Part shown: positions 19,400 through 30,985 of the stretch, piece after piece
How positions within the stretch are numbered: the stretch's first letter is position 1
How the letters are laid out: each line of letters begins with the position of its first letter
Origin: Bombyx mori
Taxonomy: Eukaryota > Arthropoda > Insecta > Lepidoptera > Bombycidae
Direction: 5' to 3'
Length of the DNA: 64,000 nucleotides
Assembly (NCBI RefSeq): GCF_030269925.1
Contig: NC_085116.1
Coordinates: forward strand, 17,484,001 to 17,548,000
Program-made: the position numbers and the translations under genes
The notes under the pieces: model-generated
Told to the model about the DNA's origin: nothing
What the model saw: the letters and a program-made list of their open reading frames with translations, nothing else
Database searches by the model: none

Positions 19400-22118
19400 C
19401 CAGGAGCTGCGCATCATTTATTGGAACCCCGACGGGATAAAGTCCCGAAAGAACGACCTGCTTGTTCTCGCCCGGGAGTACAACCCTGAGGTTCTGCTCC
19501 TGGGCGAGACCTTGTTAAAACCTCAGGATGTGTTCAGGATTCCCAGCTACTTCATGTACCGACGTGACGAGCTTACCCCTGCCGGGCGGCCGTTCAGGGG
19601 CACTGCGGCCCTTGTCAGGCGGGACGTGGTGCATGATCAGTTGGATTTGCTGTCCTTCTCATCGACAAGGTCAGTCGGTGTGAGGGTACACACCTCGGGG
19701 GGAGATATGCGGATTTATGCCGCGTATAGACCCCCGGGGCCTGAATTCCACCCTGAGGATATAAGACGGGCCCTGAATTACGACAGCCGCCCAGCTCTGC
19801 TGGTCGGGGACCTCAACGCGAAGCACGTCGCGTGGGGTTCCCGACTTAACACAGCAGTGGGCAGGCGGCTGTTAGAAGATGCCGATAGGGGCGACTACTC
19901 TGTGGTCGGCCCTGATGAACCCACGCACGTCCCGACCGCCGCGCGATACCAGCCCGATGTGCTGGACGTGTGTGTTCATAAGGGGCTACGGTGCCCCGTA
20001 ACGATCGAGGCACTGTACGACCTGGGTACCCCACATCTCCCTGTCCTGGTGACACTGGGAATGGGGCTCACCCGGGTTGCGACTTCGCCCCTACGACCGA
20101 AGGTCGACTGGGAGCTCTTTAAGAGACGACTAGTCGACCTTCCCGTAATTCAGGACCCCAACACCCCTGAGGGGGTCGACGACGCGGCAGTCCGCCTTGT
20201 CGACTCCATCAGGGGAGCGATTGACCAGGCGACGACTCTTGTGCCCAGCGGCGGGCCCAGAGGTAGACTCCCGGCCCATCTGAAGGCGATCATTCGCCGG
20301 AAGAGGGGCCTGAGGAGGCTCTGGGCGACAACTCGTTGTCCCAGGATCAAGCGCGAGCTTAATGAGTTGGAAGCGGAGTTGGCGGCGAAGATTAGCTCCT
20401 TCCGGGGCTACGCGTGGGAGGAACGGATTGAGGAGGCCCGTGAGGACCCCTCTTCTGTGTCCCTCCACCGACTTTGCCGCCAGCTCTCAAATCGGCCTGC
20501 CCCGTCTTGTCCACTCGTGGACGAGAGGGGCAACCGATGCTTCTCGGCTCAGGCCCGCGCCGATGTCCTGGCCGCAATGCTGGAGCGGCAGTTCGTTCCG
20601 AATGACTCTGCACCCTCAGAGGCCGCATTCCACCAATCGGTGGAAGAGAGCGTAGCGAGCCTACTCTCCTCCCCGGTGCCTCCGTTGGGAGATGATGCTT
20701 TCATCACTCCCAGTGAATTGCGCCTCTCCATCAAGCGGATGAAGAGGCGCAAGGCGCCGGGTGAGGACGGTATTCCCTCCCTCGCATTCTTCCATTTCCC
20801 TGAAACGGTCGTGTCATATATGACACGGCTGTTCAATTCCATTCTGTCCACAGGACACTTCCCGGGAATTTGGAAATTGGGCAAGGTTATCGCCTTGCCC
20901 AAACCCGGCAAGGATAGGAGAATTCCCTCCAGTTACCGTCCGATCACCTTGCTGTCGCATGTGGGCAAGTTGTTCGAGAGGCTGCTGCTGAGAAGGGTGT
21001 CGCCGCACATCCTTCCCAGACCCGAGCAGTTCGGGTTTCGCAGCGGTCACTCGACAACGCTGCAATTGGTCCGCGTCATGCATCACTTGGCGGATCGGTC
21101 CAACGCGCGCCAGTACACGGCCGCAGTCTTTCTCGATATCGAGAAGGCCTTCGACCGTGTCTGGCATGCGGGACTGATCCACAAGTTGGTGCAGAACACG
21201 GACCTCCAGCACGCCTACGTGCGACTGCTGGGGTCGTACCTGGAGGGAAGATCCTTCTTTGTCGCGGTCGAGGGCGCCAAGTCGTCGGTGCGCCCAGTCT
21301 CGGCCGGAGTTCCCCAGGGAAGCGTCCTGGCTCCATTCCTCTACGCTCTCTACACCAACGACATTCCCACGCTCGAGGGTAACCTCCAAGCGTGGGAAGT
21401 AGACGTGAAGTTGGCGCTGTTTGCCGACGACAGCGCCTACTTCTCGTCATCCAACGTCCCCTCTGCGGCCATTCTGAGGATGCAGAGGCTTTTGGACTTA
21501 CTGCCCCAGTGGCTGGACCGATGGAGGGTCGCGGTCAACGTGGGGAAGACTGCGGCTATCCTCTTCGGTCCGGTCCGCACAACAGTCGTCCCGGGACAGC
21601 TCAGTCTCCGTGGCGCTAATGTCGAGTTTAGATCCAGCGTCCGGTACTTGGGGGTCGATATCGACCGGAGTTTGAGGATGACCGCCCACGCCAATAAGGC
21701 GTTGGCGGCCGCTCGCTGTGCGAGATTCCTCCTCCGGCCGGTGTTGGCCTCTAGGTTGCCGGTCAGGACTAAGCTCGGCATTTATAAGACGTATGTCCGT
21801 TCCCGTATCACGTACGCAGCTGAGGCCTGGTATCACCTCATCCCGCAGGGTATGCGGGCGAGGTTACAGGTCCAGCAAAATCTGGCTCTTCGCACGATAG
21901 TCGGAGCAGGGCGTTACGTCAGAAATGACGTAATCGCCCGGGATCTGGATGTGGAGTCGCTCGAGGAGTTCATCCGGAGGCTAGCTCGTAATCTTTACGA
22001 GCGGGCTGACGGTGGACCCCACGAGCACCTCCACAATATAGCTCCCTTGCACGCCAGACCACCTGATGGTCGGGCGCTACCAAGGGAGCTACTGGAACCC
22101 CCGGCTATGGTAAGATAG
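19392..22118 (+). CDS. LINE ORF2: AP-type endonuclease and reverse transcriptase
   Basis: A 908-residue enzyme that would nick target DNA and copy the LINE RNA onto it. Endonuclease (about 1-225): Asn12 in WNPDG, Glu39 in GETLL, the VGDLNAKH segment near 139 and a GTPHLPVL motif near 212 supplying the late His. Reverse transcriptase (about 440-730): SYRPITLLSHVGKLFERLL, EQFGFRSGHST, the FLDIEKAFDRVW motif with its first Asp near 580, GVPQGSVLAP near 640 and the catalytic FADD at 677-680. A thumb/C-terminal region (VRYLGVDIDRSL) ends the protein. There are no stops or frameshifts, so it looks active. The start at 19392 was chosen for its overlap with the ORF1 stop; 19380 would add four residues. 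Confidence 0.92.
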   Translation: MASQELRIIYWNPDGIKSRKNDLLVLAREYNPEVLLLGETLLKPQDVFRIPSYFMYRRDELTPAGRPFRGTAALVRRDVVHDQLDLLSFSSTRSVGVRVHTSGGDMRIYAAYRPPGPEFHPEDIRRALNYDSRPALLVGDLNAKHVAWGSRLNTAVGRRLLEDADRGDYSVVGPDEPTHVPTAARYQPDVLDVCVHKGLRCPVTIEALYDLGTPHLPVLVTLGMGLTRVATSPLRPKVDWELFKRRLVDLPVIQDPNTPEGVDDAAVRLVDSIRGAIDQATTLVPSGGPRGRLPAHLKAIIRRKRGLRRLWATTRCPRIKRELNELEAELAAKISSFRGYAWEERIEEAREDPSSVSLHRLCRQLSNRPAPSCPLVDERGNRCFSAQARADVLAAMLERQFVPNDSAPSEAAFHQSVEESVASLLSSPVPPLGDDAFITPSELRLSIKRMKRRKAPGEDGIPSLAFFHFPETVVSYMTRLFNSILSTGHFPGIWKLGKVIALPKPGKDRRIPSSYRPITLLSHVGKLFERLLLRRVSPHILPRPEQFGFRSGHSTTLQLVRVMHHLADRSNARQYTAAVFLDIEKAFDRVWHAGLIHKLVQNTDLQHAYVRLLGSYLEGRSFFVAVEGAKSSVRPVSAGVPQGSVLAPFLYALYTNDIPTLEGNLQAWEVDVKLALFADDSAYFSSSNVPSAAILRMQRLLDLLPQWLDRWRVAVNVGKTAAILFGPVRTTVVPGQLSLRGANVEFRSSVRYLGVDIDRSLRMTAHANKALAAARCARFLLRPVLASRLPVRTKLGIYKTYVRSRITYAAEAWYHLIPQGMRARLQVQQNLALRTIVGAGRYVRNDVIARDLDVESLEEFIRRLARNLYERADGGPHEHLHNIAPLHARPPDGRALPRELLEPPAMVR

Positions 22119-22498
22119 TCGGCTTAATCGGAGTGATATGGGAGTGCTCATAATGAGTGCCCCCATGGGACTGAGCTGTCCACACTCGTCATGTCCCCCT
22201 ACATCGTTGGGGTGCCCCCTTATGGGGACCCATTTCCCACCCCCGTTGGGTGGACCACTCCCCCGTCTGGGGAGTGTTTAACATCGGTCCCTCCCCGCGA
22301 CGGTCTTCCCCTTCTGGGGAGCCCCTAGCGGGTGAGCGCCAAACCAGTGCCGCGGCTCCCCCTCTGGCTTGTAGAGGTGGGGCCGCGACATGGGGCCGGT
22401 GGCGGGCCCCACGGTTGCTGACTGTTGTCCTGGCTTATGTATATAGTAGAGTAGTTAGTTTTTAGTTAGTTTAGTTAATTGTGTAGTTAGTTGTAAGG
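22119..22498 (+). other. LINE 3' UTR with an array of CCCC/GGGG hairpins
   Basis: At least six short stem-loops follow one another from 22156 to 22320. The best are CCACCC-CCGTT-GGGTGG (22237-22253) and CACTCCCC-CGTCT-GGGGAGTG (22256-22276). Then come TAGTTAGTTTAGTTA-type repeats before the A run. Confidence 0.8.

Positions 22499-22529
<31 letters not shown>
22499..22529 (+). repeat. Internal poly(A), 31 A
   Basis: An uninterrupted A run inside the LINE insertion, 273 bases before its right-hand target duplication. Confidence 0.95.
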
Positions 22530-22531
<2 letters not shown>

Positions 22532-22802
22532 GCATTAGGAAGCAGAGGACAGCAGCCGGCGCCGGGGTGCGTCGTCCGCGGGCACCACTCCCCCTGCATC
22601 ATCAAGCCCGTCGTATTAAATATATGTATGTATTTTTGTCGATGTGAGTGTACCGAAGCACGCTGCGAACAGCCCCCCCCAATCCAGTCCTGCATCCATT
22701 TCACCCCTGCCCTATGTGGCAGGGAGCGTCTGCCCGGGTAGTGGGGTTTACCCCGAGGCCCGCTCCGTGCCCCCGTAAGGGAGTACGACGACCCCGAAGA
22801 AG
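22530..22802 (+). other. Extra 273-base segment after the LINE poly(A)
   Basis: Mixed GC-rich sequence with a C8 run and further CCCC/GGGG complementarity, ending CCCCGAAGAAG directly at the target duplication. It has no second poly(A). It is part of the insertion because the 11-bp duplication lies outside it. It could be the true 3' end of the element or a 3'-transduced flank. Confidence 0.75.
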
Positions 22803-23143
22803 AATCTCGATTCATTCTCGGTTGAGACGTCGGGCGGTGCGGAGCTCTCTCTCTGGCTTGATACTGAGTATAAGTGTGGACATTGTGAATTAAAAGATAA
22901 GTATAATTATTACGTTATTAAATAAATATTATTATGTATGTAAAATGTTTCTATTTGCCATTTATCATAAATAAATGAATATACAATGATTATTACATAA
23001 TGGTATTATTATTACTCAATAGATAGATGTTCCTGATGAAGTAACTGTTTTGAACTATGCTTCAATATGCAATTCAACAAATATATAGTGTAGAATTACT
23101 AAATTGCTAATTCTTAGGTTGTTGTTAGATAAAATTGCTATTA
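22803..23143 (+). repeat. 3' LTR, second part
   Basis: It begins with the right target copy AATCTCGATTC (22803-22813). 22814-23143 matches 10553-10882 of the 5' LTR except A22867. Confidence 0.95.
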
Positions 23144-23147
23144 CACG

Positions 23148-24620
23148 CAACATACCATCCATCTCAAAATACGCAATATTTTTTTTAAATTATACGCCTT
23201 TTTAAATTAAAAAGCCAAGGTAAATAGAGTTATCTAAGCTAATATTTGTAACAAACCGCGCCACTTTACAGTAATTTTAACTTTATAGGTTCTGACGCGG
23301 CGGCTTACCGCCTCATTAAGCTCGTTATAAATTTTACAAACAGAGCTTTTCAGTTTATTATTTAAGAGATACACAGTCGGTTTTGAAATTCAGATTAAAA
23401 TTACTTAAAGTAAACTTCATTCAGCCGACAAAAAATAGTTTAAAATGAATCATAAGAAGCTTTTATCAATGTTTCTATGGTTTCATTTTCTCTGATATAA
23501 TGTTAAATCTAATAATGTTCAAATACGTAAAATAATAATTTTCAGCTTCCATGATTCCGGATTAGTTTTTCATCTTGGGCTCTTGGACGCTTCGGAAACA
23601 CAGAAAGTTCCATAATAGCATTTCGTTCAATTATTTAGGCATACAATGGCACAAACAAACTTATAAATCGTGATTAAGCCGTTTACAAGGGTCCAGGGAA
23701 GCTAAAAGCTTTCGAAGGACGAATTCGGATCATAACATTTTATTGAAATAATATTAATATCATTTACTAGTGGTAATACAGTTAAGAGTTTGACCTCCCG
23801 CTCGGATGCATGGCAGTTGGATGTATTATATAGTAATTCCTAGTATAAGCGTGTTGCGAACTCACATAGGTCCTATCATCATCTTGCCTGTATTTGCTGC
23901 AAAGCAGTAATGCGTTTGAGGGGTTGAGCAGTGGATTTGCGAAGCAAGTCGTAGCAGCTGTCCAATTTAATGGGATCAGATTGGTGACTAGGTAAGAGTT
24001 TATTCCCACACCGCCACGTCATCACCACCTCACCATCATAGGAAGGAAATCGAAACCGTCAATTTATTCTCAACGGAACATACAAGATTATATCAATGTG
24101 AGGATATATACAATGTATGTACCGTTACAATATTACGCAGTATGTAAAGATATGATATAAACAACAAAACAAGTACTTGCTCATACAATGTTTGTTCATC
24201 TAACAAATACCAGATGCATAGCGATGTTTTGGAAACAAAATCTTCTTAAATAGACCGAGAATTTACAACAATTTTGTGTTGCACTGACTCAGATGCTCTA
24301 GAAGTCTCTTTCCTGTATTATTATAGGATCACTCTACCGAGAGGCGCACTTACAGCTGTCGTATTGATTATCAATGTGAACAACGCACGGACGTTTGTCT
24401 GTGCCCATACCATAGGTGAACTATTTGTCTGCTTTCAGTAAAAAAATAATTAAATGCTTTATACCCAAAAAGTGTGTTTCCAGAGATATTTTCACCTTGG
24501 AACTATCATAAATTGGAGCTACTCCTCGGTGCATGGAGTTATAATAGCGTTCGATAAATAAGTAGTTATAAGATTTTGATCTACTATAGACATATTATAC
24601 TCGTGAATATATTATTTGAA
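23148..24620. other. Unassigned DNA with a faint SINE relic
   Basis: Mostly AT-rich. About 23835-23945 resembles a decayed SINE body (CACATAGGTCCTATCATC, AAGCAGTAATGCGTTT). No gene supported. Confidence 0.4.
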
Positions 24621-25033
24621 GTCGTCGTGGCCCAAAGGATAAGACGTCCGGTCCATTCGTGTTGAGCGATGTACCGGTGTTCGAATCCCGCAGGCGGGTA
24701 CCAATTTTTCTAATGAAATACGTACTTAGCAAATGTTCAAGATTGACTTCCACGGTGAACGAATAACATCGCGTAATAAAAACTCAAACCCGCAAAATTA
24801 TAATTTGCGTAATTACTGGTGGTAAGACCTCTTGTCAGTCCGCACGGGTAGGTACCACTACCCTGCCTATTTCTACCGTGAAGCAGTAATGCGTTTCGGT
24901 TTGAAGGGTGGGGCAGCCGTTGTAACTACACTGAGACCTTAGAACTTATATCTCAAGGTAGATGTCTATGGGCTCCAGTAACCACTTAACACTTGGGCTG
25001 TGAGCTCGTCCACCGATCTAAGCAATAAAAAAA
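24621..25033 (+). repeat. Bm1-type SINE, nearly full length
   Basis: The head has pol III box A (TGGCCCAAAGGATAAG) and box B (GTTCGAATCCC). The tail is AATAAAAAAATAA. A deletion of about 20 bases removes the GGTGGCGCATTTACG part near 24958. Confidence 0.85.
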
Positions 25034-25766
25034 TAATACTATGCTCCAACATCATCCCTATTTATGTCCGTAGAAGTAATGCGTTCCCGTTTGTTCAATG
25101 ATACGATCGCCATGCAGTACATAAACAAAACCAGCCAGAAAAATACCTAAATTGTTGATATAATTAAGTACTGAAAAATATAAAATCAAAGGAAAATATT
25201 GTCATTATTTCAGTCTATTTGAGATCATAACCTCAGGATTTAAGCTTGGAGGCTGGATTCACTTTATGGCGTGTTTGGGCACGAGTAAAATAAGTTTAAA
25301 ATGTAATGTTTAAAATTATAGAAACTATGTCGTTGGCTTACTTTGTTTGTTCGTATCGCGGTTCTGACCCGCGGAAGCCGTTGCCACAGGAAGTCGTTAC
25401 ACTTTCTGCTCACAGATCAACGTTTTCTAATATCTTAAAACATTAATTTTACTTCGTTTACGGCTACCTCTGCATTGCATTTTTATTTTACTAACAAATC
25501 CTAGCAACAATTTGATGTGATTCTCGCTAAATAAGAACAAGCCTGCCAATATACGAAGCCAGAAACTTCCCTTGAGAAGTCAACAACTGCACCAAGGTCG
25601 TACTGCAGCGGGGTCTACACGCAAATGCTTACAAACTACAATCATTGTCAAGTAATGTAACGGATGTGGTGTGTCCTTGAAACTATACCTCGATACAGGC
25701 AGCGTGGTCCATCCTGGAAAAGAGTCCGGCTGGTTCTTCGAATATTCATGGCATATTTATTACTTA
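25034..25766. other. Unassigned DNA
   Basis: No supported gene or repeat. Confidence 0.4.
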
Positions 25767-26000
25767 TTTTTTATTGCATAGATGAGTGGACGAGCTCAAG
25801 CTTACATGGTGTTAAGCGGTTACTGGAGCCCATAGACATCTACAACGTAAATGCGCCACCCACCTTGAGCTATAAGTTCTAAGGTCTCAGTATGGTTACA
25901 ACGGCTGCCCCACCCTTCAAATCGAAACGCATTACTGCTTCACAGCAGAGATAGGCAGGGTAGTGGCACCTATCCGGACTCACAGAGGTCCTACCGCCAG
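25767..26000 (-). repeat. Bm1-type SINE, tail and body only
   Basis: The minus-strand copy stops after the GGACCTCTGTGAGTCCGGA part, so head and central part are missing. Confidence 0.8.
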
Positions 26001-29000
26001 TAAGCATATCCAATATTTATTTAAATGAACGATGATGAAGCAATAAAATTCAGTAATAAAATCAGATCCACAAATTTGCATCAGTAGTGTATTTGTTACG
26101 AGCCCACACGGGTCATAAATACCCGCTTGTTTCTGCTCTAATACAGTGAAAGATATAATATATGATATTTCATTTTATTTGGGACTCAGTTAATTACAAT
26201 CCGATCTTTCACTAGCTGTAGGTTCTGTGTGACTGCACTCTACATTTCTGTCTACCAATGAATGTATCACTCTTAACTCGATGACGGTACGTTTCTGTCT
26301 ACCTCAGTTTCAAGAGCACATCAAAGGAAGCGCATGAAGACGTAACATTTACGAGCAAGTTAACGTTTTAGTTAAAAATATAATTGTTTTACGATTAGTT
26401 TAACGATCCACAGGAACTGATGTATTGAGTGGCCCCGGGGATCGCACTGGAGATGTTAAGCTGCTGAGAAAAATATATTTGAGATACTGCTCTCTTGAGT
26501 GTTTCAATCAAGAGTAACGTCGGGTCTAGGATCGTGCCGCTGTATTGTCTGTGTTTGAAAGCTAAATATTCCGCCCTACTTCTATAGGAGTTACAAAGCA
26601 AAAATTGAAGGGAGGTAGGTAATCTACGGAGAAAAACAAAAGTCAAGGATACTAATAATAGTATATGCAGTTTGATAAACAAATAGACTATTTGCGCATC
26701 AGACCTTCTTGATAAATATGCAAAATATTCCGACACAATTCTAAGCAAGCCAGGGAATAACGCAGAGATCTCAAGTAGAAGTCTTATCGTCAAGAAATAC
26801 TAGATGCAACGCTATGTCTCTAATATTCACAAAACAATAAAGAATCAACTCGAAATCTTTAAGATCGTATATTTTGTTTAAGACATAACAACGCTTTATA
26901 AAATTCAGTGCGAAAGTTTTAGAGTAGCGCCACTAGAACGAGCCGACAATAAACTTAGTTCCATTGAATTTCTGTTGTATTTATTCTTTGCGGTTAAACT
27001 ATTAGCGTGCGCCTACATTGGAGCATTCAAAATCAGTCACTTCCATAATTAGTTAATTAGGATACATGAGTAGAGACACACGCTCCTCAGGACACATGAT
27101 TGGTGGAAATAGGCGTGCGGCAGTCAGGTAGCGAGGACGAAATTTTTGACTACCGCCTAATGAAAAACCGTCAGAACGGATCCACAAAGAAAGAAGTGTC
27201 GTTCTGCATATTGCTGTCACCACCAAATTGAACATGGTGGTACTAAAGGGATCGAATCTTAATAAAATACATGTGTGCCGGACCAATTTGGTGGACGGCA
27301 TACTCGATAAATGTAAACAAATTAATTCTTTTAACGACTGGCGTTCTAAATGAAGAGTGTGGTGAGACAAATGGACTATAAACTCTCGTCTCCACTTTCA
27401 TGATTCTTTTCTGTGCTGTTAATAATTGTTAAAGTTGTTTTACAAGCTCTATTTCACGGAGGAGGAATAGAAGGACTCAAGCTGCTGATAACTAGGGGGG
27501 GATCCAAGAGGTAATTCGTTAACGCCTTAGCATCAGGTGGCTTAGAGTCCAAGGGAGCTTGTAGTTCCCGTCCGTCCACTCGTACATATCACGAATGATA
27601 CTCCGAACGTACCCACCGAATGTCTTCACTCATTACGATACGGACAATTAAACGTCAAATCAAAAGTCATTTATAAGGTAACAACCGGCTTCGACCATCG
27701 TGCGGAAACATTCCGCTGAGCCTGTAGCCTCTCTTGCACTTGGTGCGATGTGAGATGGTACCAGGGTCGGCGGCGAGCTCCCCCTTTGAAAGAGCACGGC
27801 TGTAGTTTTTGCTGGGTTAACTTGGATGTGCCATTTCCGAAACTATTCGCGACGTGGAATTATTCGTGACGAGGGGCTTGTTTCTAAGCAGCCGTGTCAT
27901 CAGCGAAGACGGCGTGAATGTGTCACTGCCTATATAGACAAAATATTGATACCTACCCTTACTTACTCGGGACCAGTAGTGCAGTTTGTTCACGAGTCCT
28001 TACCGTTTTCTTGAAATAAACAAGTTGCTTGGTAGAAAAAATTATATCCGTCCGCACCGTATAAAATCGGAGGCAATAAAAAGAAACATATCCCTGTTAT
28101 TCAAAAGAGCAGTTTATGATATTTCATAGTTAAATTTACGTATCAATACAAGTATATTTAGGCAGTCGTGACGTCATTGTTGAAGCTGCCAAATCCATAA
28201 AGTATTTAACACCGTTTACGCCACAAACGGATCCGGAGCAAACATTAGTTTAGGAGTAAATCGTCCCAGTTCACGGCGCTCTTAGTTTATGAGCTAGCTA
28301 GGTATCTGTTTAGTTCATGTTGCAAGGCAATGTATAATTTTTTTAAGTACTATAATTACATTATTATCTTTGATGAAACGAAAAATAACGGGAATTTTAA
28401 CATAAAGCAAGTTACAAGTTCCGAACGCCGCCTGATCGTAATTGGTAACAGTAAATTGTATACTGCTTCTGACGTATGTATAGAGAACGTTGGCTCTCTC
28501 TCATCAAGTCTCCCCTCCCCTCTTCTCCTCTTAGTCGGCTGATGTGCCAATACGTTCACATATGATGGGTCTTTAATGGTATTTACATTAATAAGTTACC
28601 TAAAATTAGCCTTAAATTTTTTATATTATAAGTCAGAAAAATGAAACCTGAAAGTAGAATTTACACAATATGTAATTTACATCAAGTTGAACTTTTACTA
28701 TACTATAGTTATATATAGCTAGTAATGTCTAATGAACTGAATAGTGAGATTGGTTTTCGTTGAATTCCTGCTGATTATGTAGCAGTGGTTTAGTTTTCGC
28801 ATCAACGCATTTTCCTTCGTGTGGTACAAGTTGCTATAGAGTTCCTTCTTACAAAATCTCTTTGCTATTAACCAGAAGAGCCTTGCTGTGAATTTGGAAT
28901 AACTTTCTAATGATATAAGCTCATACGAGATAGCAGTGGATACAAGCCTAAGCAATGCCATTTTATGTAGCTAAAATAAATAAAAAACTTGCGCAAATTA

Positions 29001-29898
29001 TAGCTTTCGTCTTTCCTGTTAAAAATACAATACTTGCAGCTACATCTATGACATTAACGCGACCGTATTTAGTTAAGAGGCTGCTTAATTTGAGCACTCG
29101 TGAATATGCTTCATTATACATACCACACCACATTAACGTGGCATGTGGCAGTAAATTTACAATGGTATGTGCTGAGTCTCAAACCTGCAACCTTTCACAT
29201 AATACGAAAGAAAGATACCGCTGGAGCTTGAGCGTGGTAACCTTTTATCCTTTATTGGTAGGAGAATCCACGAGAACTAGACGAGCTCATGATGCCCTGG
29301 CTTGTAACATACAATCGGTGGTTACAGCTATCAGAGGCTGAGTTCAGACAGCAGGATGCTATCGACTGATTTTCGCGCCACTTGCCTTCAGCAAATTATA
29401 CCAGAAGTTTTCAACTTCTCGTATTTCTCTTACGTCTTGTACTACACGTCACGTTACAAGTTAATCGCTGAGTTATAGTCGAGTTAAGATATACTGGTGC
29501 AGGGACTACGCGATTTTACGCAATGTTCTGTTGATACGCGTCACGATAACCAGAGACTTGGCTGAGGTGCCAGCTGCAGGCAGCATTTACGAGCGCATGA
29601 AACACATCCACTGTATTTATTAAAGCTCCTGATGTTATTTCTGATAATCTCGGTAACAACCAGATATTAAGCTCAGTCCCATTTATATTACAAGCGATTT
29701 ATAACAAGAGAAAACTCACAATTTCCTTTCAACAAATTAATGAGGCCCTTATTTCGTCTGCAGCTTAAGGAAATACGAAAAATATACATGTATATTTCTC
29801 TGTTAAATTCATTTTTTTAAGTGAATGCGTACTTATAGCTTGTACAAGAATGATTTCAACAAATGGCGAAAAGTATCCCGAATTAAACTCAATATTTT
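26001..29898. other. 3.9 kb of unassigned AT-rich DNA
   Basis: No gene could be supported. The longest frames (26395-26793 minus, 27053-27370 minus, 28955-29341 plus) show no family motif or convincing splice context. 27500-27550 has a faint LINE-tail flavour (GCATCAGGTGGC). Confidence 0.4.
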
Positions 29899-29985
29899 CT
29901 ATTTGCGTAATTCCTGGTGACAGACGTGTCGTGAGCCCACACTTATAAAACCCCGTCTTACCTATTCTTACCGCCAATTATTGTA
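29899..29985 (+). repeat. Decayed SINE fragment
   Basis: TTTGCGTAATTCCTGGTG, then a GTGAGCCCACAC / CCTATTCTTACCG pattern, recalls the SINE body. Strongly diverged. Confidence 0.35.
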
Positions 29986-30943
29986 CCGGAAGAGTAGATT
30001 TTTGTTTAAAAATAAAACTAGCAAAACAATCATCTGGAGCACTAAATTATAACTTAAGAGGGAACTATACCACAATCGATTACATTTGGTAGCTAAGCTA
30101 CAATTTGGGCATCGAGAGTTGAGCATCAGAGACCGTCGCACGTGCCTATCTGACAAGATTTCGACTTTTGTCAGAAAACACTCTGCCAAACCATGTTTAC
30201 CAGACTCCACAAGCTGCAAGTCATCACGGACCCGCTACACGCTTCGTTTCGCGTTATATATCTCCGGTGATGATATTTCTATCTCCACACACAACTATAT
30301 ACTTACATAACTAATTAGATCTTAAATGCATATGTCCGGCGTGGTTGGGAGTTAAGATAAGGTTGACCGGATAGGGCCTTGAGGAACAGGATAACTTGAG
30401 AAGCTACAGACTTGTCTTAATCAACAGTTTGGTAATACTGGATGGGGCTCACCAATTCACTCGTTCTCGAGTACTAGTCTTAGTAAACGCACCTTGCTTC
30501 ATAAAATCAGCTCTGACTCAGAGACGAATAAACAAAAATCAATTATTCGTTTTCCTGAATTTGAGTCACGCGAGCACACAACCAGCATTACTAGTTCACA
30601 TTTTTAGTACCGGTTATATTTAGTGTGTTTACGTTGAATGCTCTCGCGATCTTGTTTGAACTTGGCTTTGATATTAATTCTATTGAATTAGGCGGACGGA
30701 CGGCTAACGGTAGAAACACGCAAACACACCTCACATCAACCACAAGTGAACAAATCTGAACTCAGTGGTATGTACGTGGCGGCCAGTCTTGTTTGGACTT
30801 GACTGCTGCGCTGAACCGCGGCTAAGGATCACGAGTGTGGTCTTGGCGGTGTCGCTCTTCAAACTAAAACCCAAAGCACTGAAACAGAAAAATGAAAGCA
30901 TGCGGTAGGTATGTCCCGGTCGGCACACATAGTAATGTAATCA
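29986..30943. other. Unassigned DNA
   Basis: Nothing supported. Confidence 0.4.
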
Positions 30944-30985
30944 CTATGTGTTCGAATGCCGCAGGCGGGTACCAATATTTAATGA
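30944..30985 (+). repeat. SINE head fragment (box B region)
   Basis: GTGTTCGAATGCCGCAGG followed by CGGGTACCAATATTT matches the end of the SINE tRNA-like head. The rest is absent. Confidence 0.6.

Larger units (their letters stand above)
15877..22802 (+). mobile_element. Jockey-type LINE, apparently full length, nested in the 3' LTR
   Basis: A 6,926-bp insertion between two copies of AATCTCGATTC (15866-15876 and 22803-22813). It has a 1.3-kb 5' leader, two intact overlapping ORFs (ORF1 17216-19399, ORF2 19392-22118) and a 3' region with a GC-rich hairpin array, a 31-base A run at 22499-22529 and 273 further bases before the target duplication. The Jockey placement comes from the zinc-knuckle ORF1 together with ORF2 motifs (WNPDGIKSRKNDL, VGDLNAKH, FADDSAYF). 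The clade was judged by eye. Confidence 0.85.
10353..23147 (+). mobile_element. Gypsy/mdg3-like LTR retrotransposon with a nested Jockey-type LINE
   Basis: The span includes the CACG target duplications (10353-10356 and 23144-23147). The element proper runs 10357-23143 and is about 5,850 bp without the nested LINE. In order it has: 5' LTR, tRNA-Leu-type primer site, gag, pol (PR-RT-RNaseH-IN), an 800-bp non-coding region with four tandem hairpin repeats, and a 3' LTR split at 15876. There is no env ORF. The two LTRs differ at one position (T10606 against A22867), so insertion was recent. The protein order RT-RNaseH-IN is that of Ty3/gypsy elements; the mdg3 link rests on the primer site and gag style. 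Confidence 0.9.

Noticed and set aside
18487..19417. Long minus-strand frames opposite ORF1 (up to 228 codons)
   Set aside because: They mirror the GC-rich, Pro/Lys-rich ORF1 and show only low-complexity Phe/Leu/Gly runs. The zinc knuckles lie on the plus strand.
20814..21450. Minus-strand frames of 120-190 codons opposite ORF2
   Set aside because: Shadows of the RT domain; the catalytic motifs are on the plus strand.
24621..24710. tRNA gene
   Set aside because: Boxes A and B are present but belong to the SINE head. There is no full cloverleaf, and many dispersed copies share the same body and tail.
26395..26793. 132-codon minus-strand frame with hydrophobic runs
   Set aside because: No family motif, no splice sites judged good, and an AT-rich region where such frames arise by chance.
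27053..27370. 105-codon minus-strand frame
   Set aside because: No recognisable domain and no promoter or poly(A) context.
28955..29341. 128-codon plus-strand frame
   Set aside because: Composition fits random sequence; no domain recognised.
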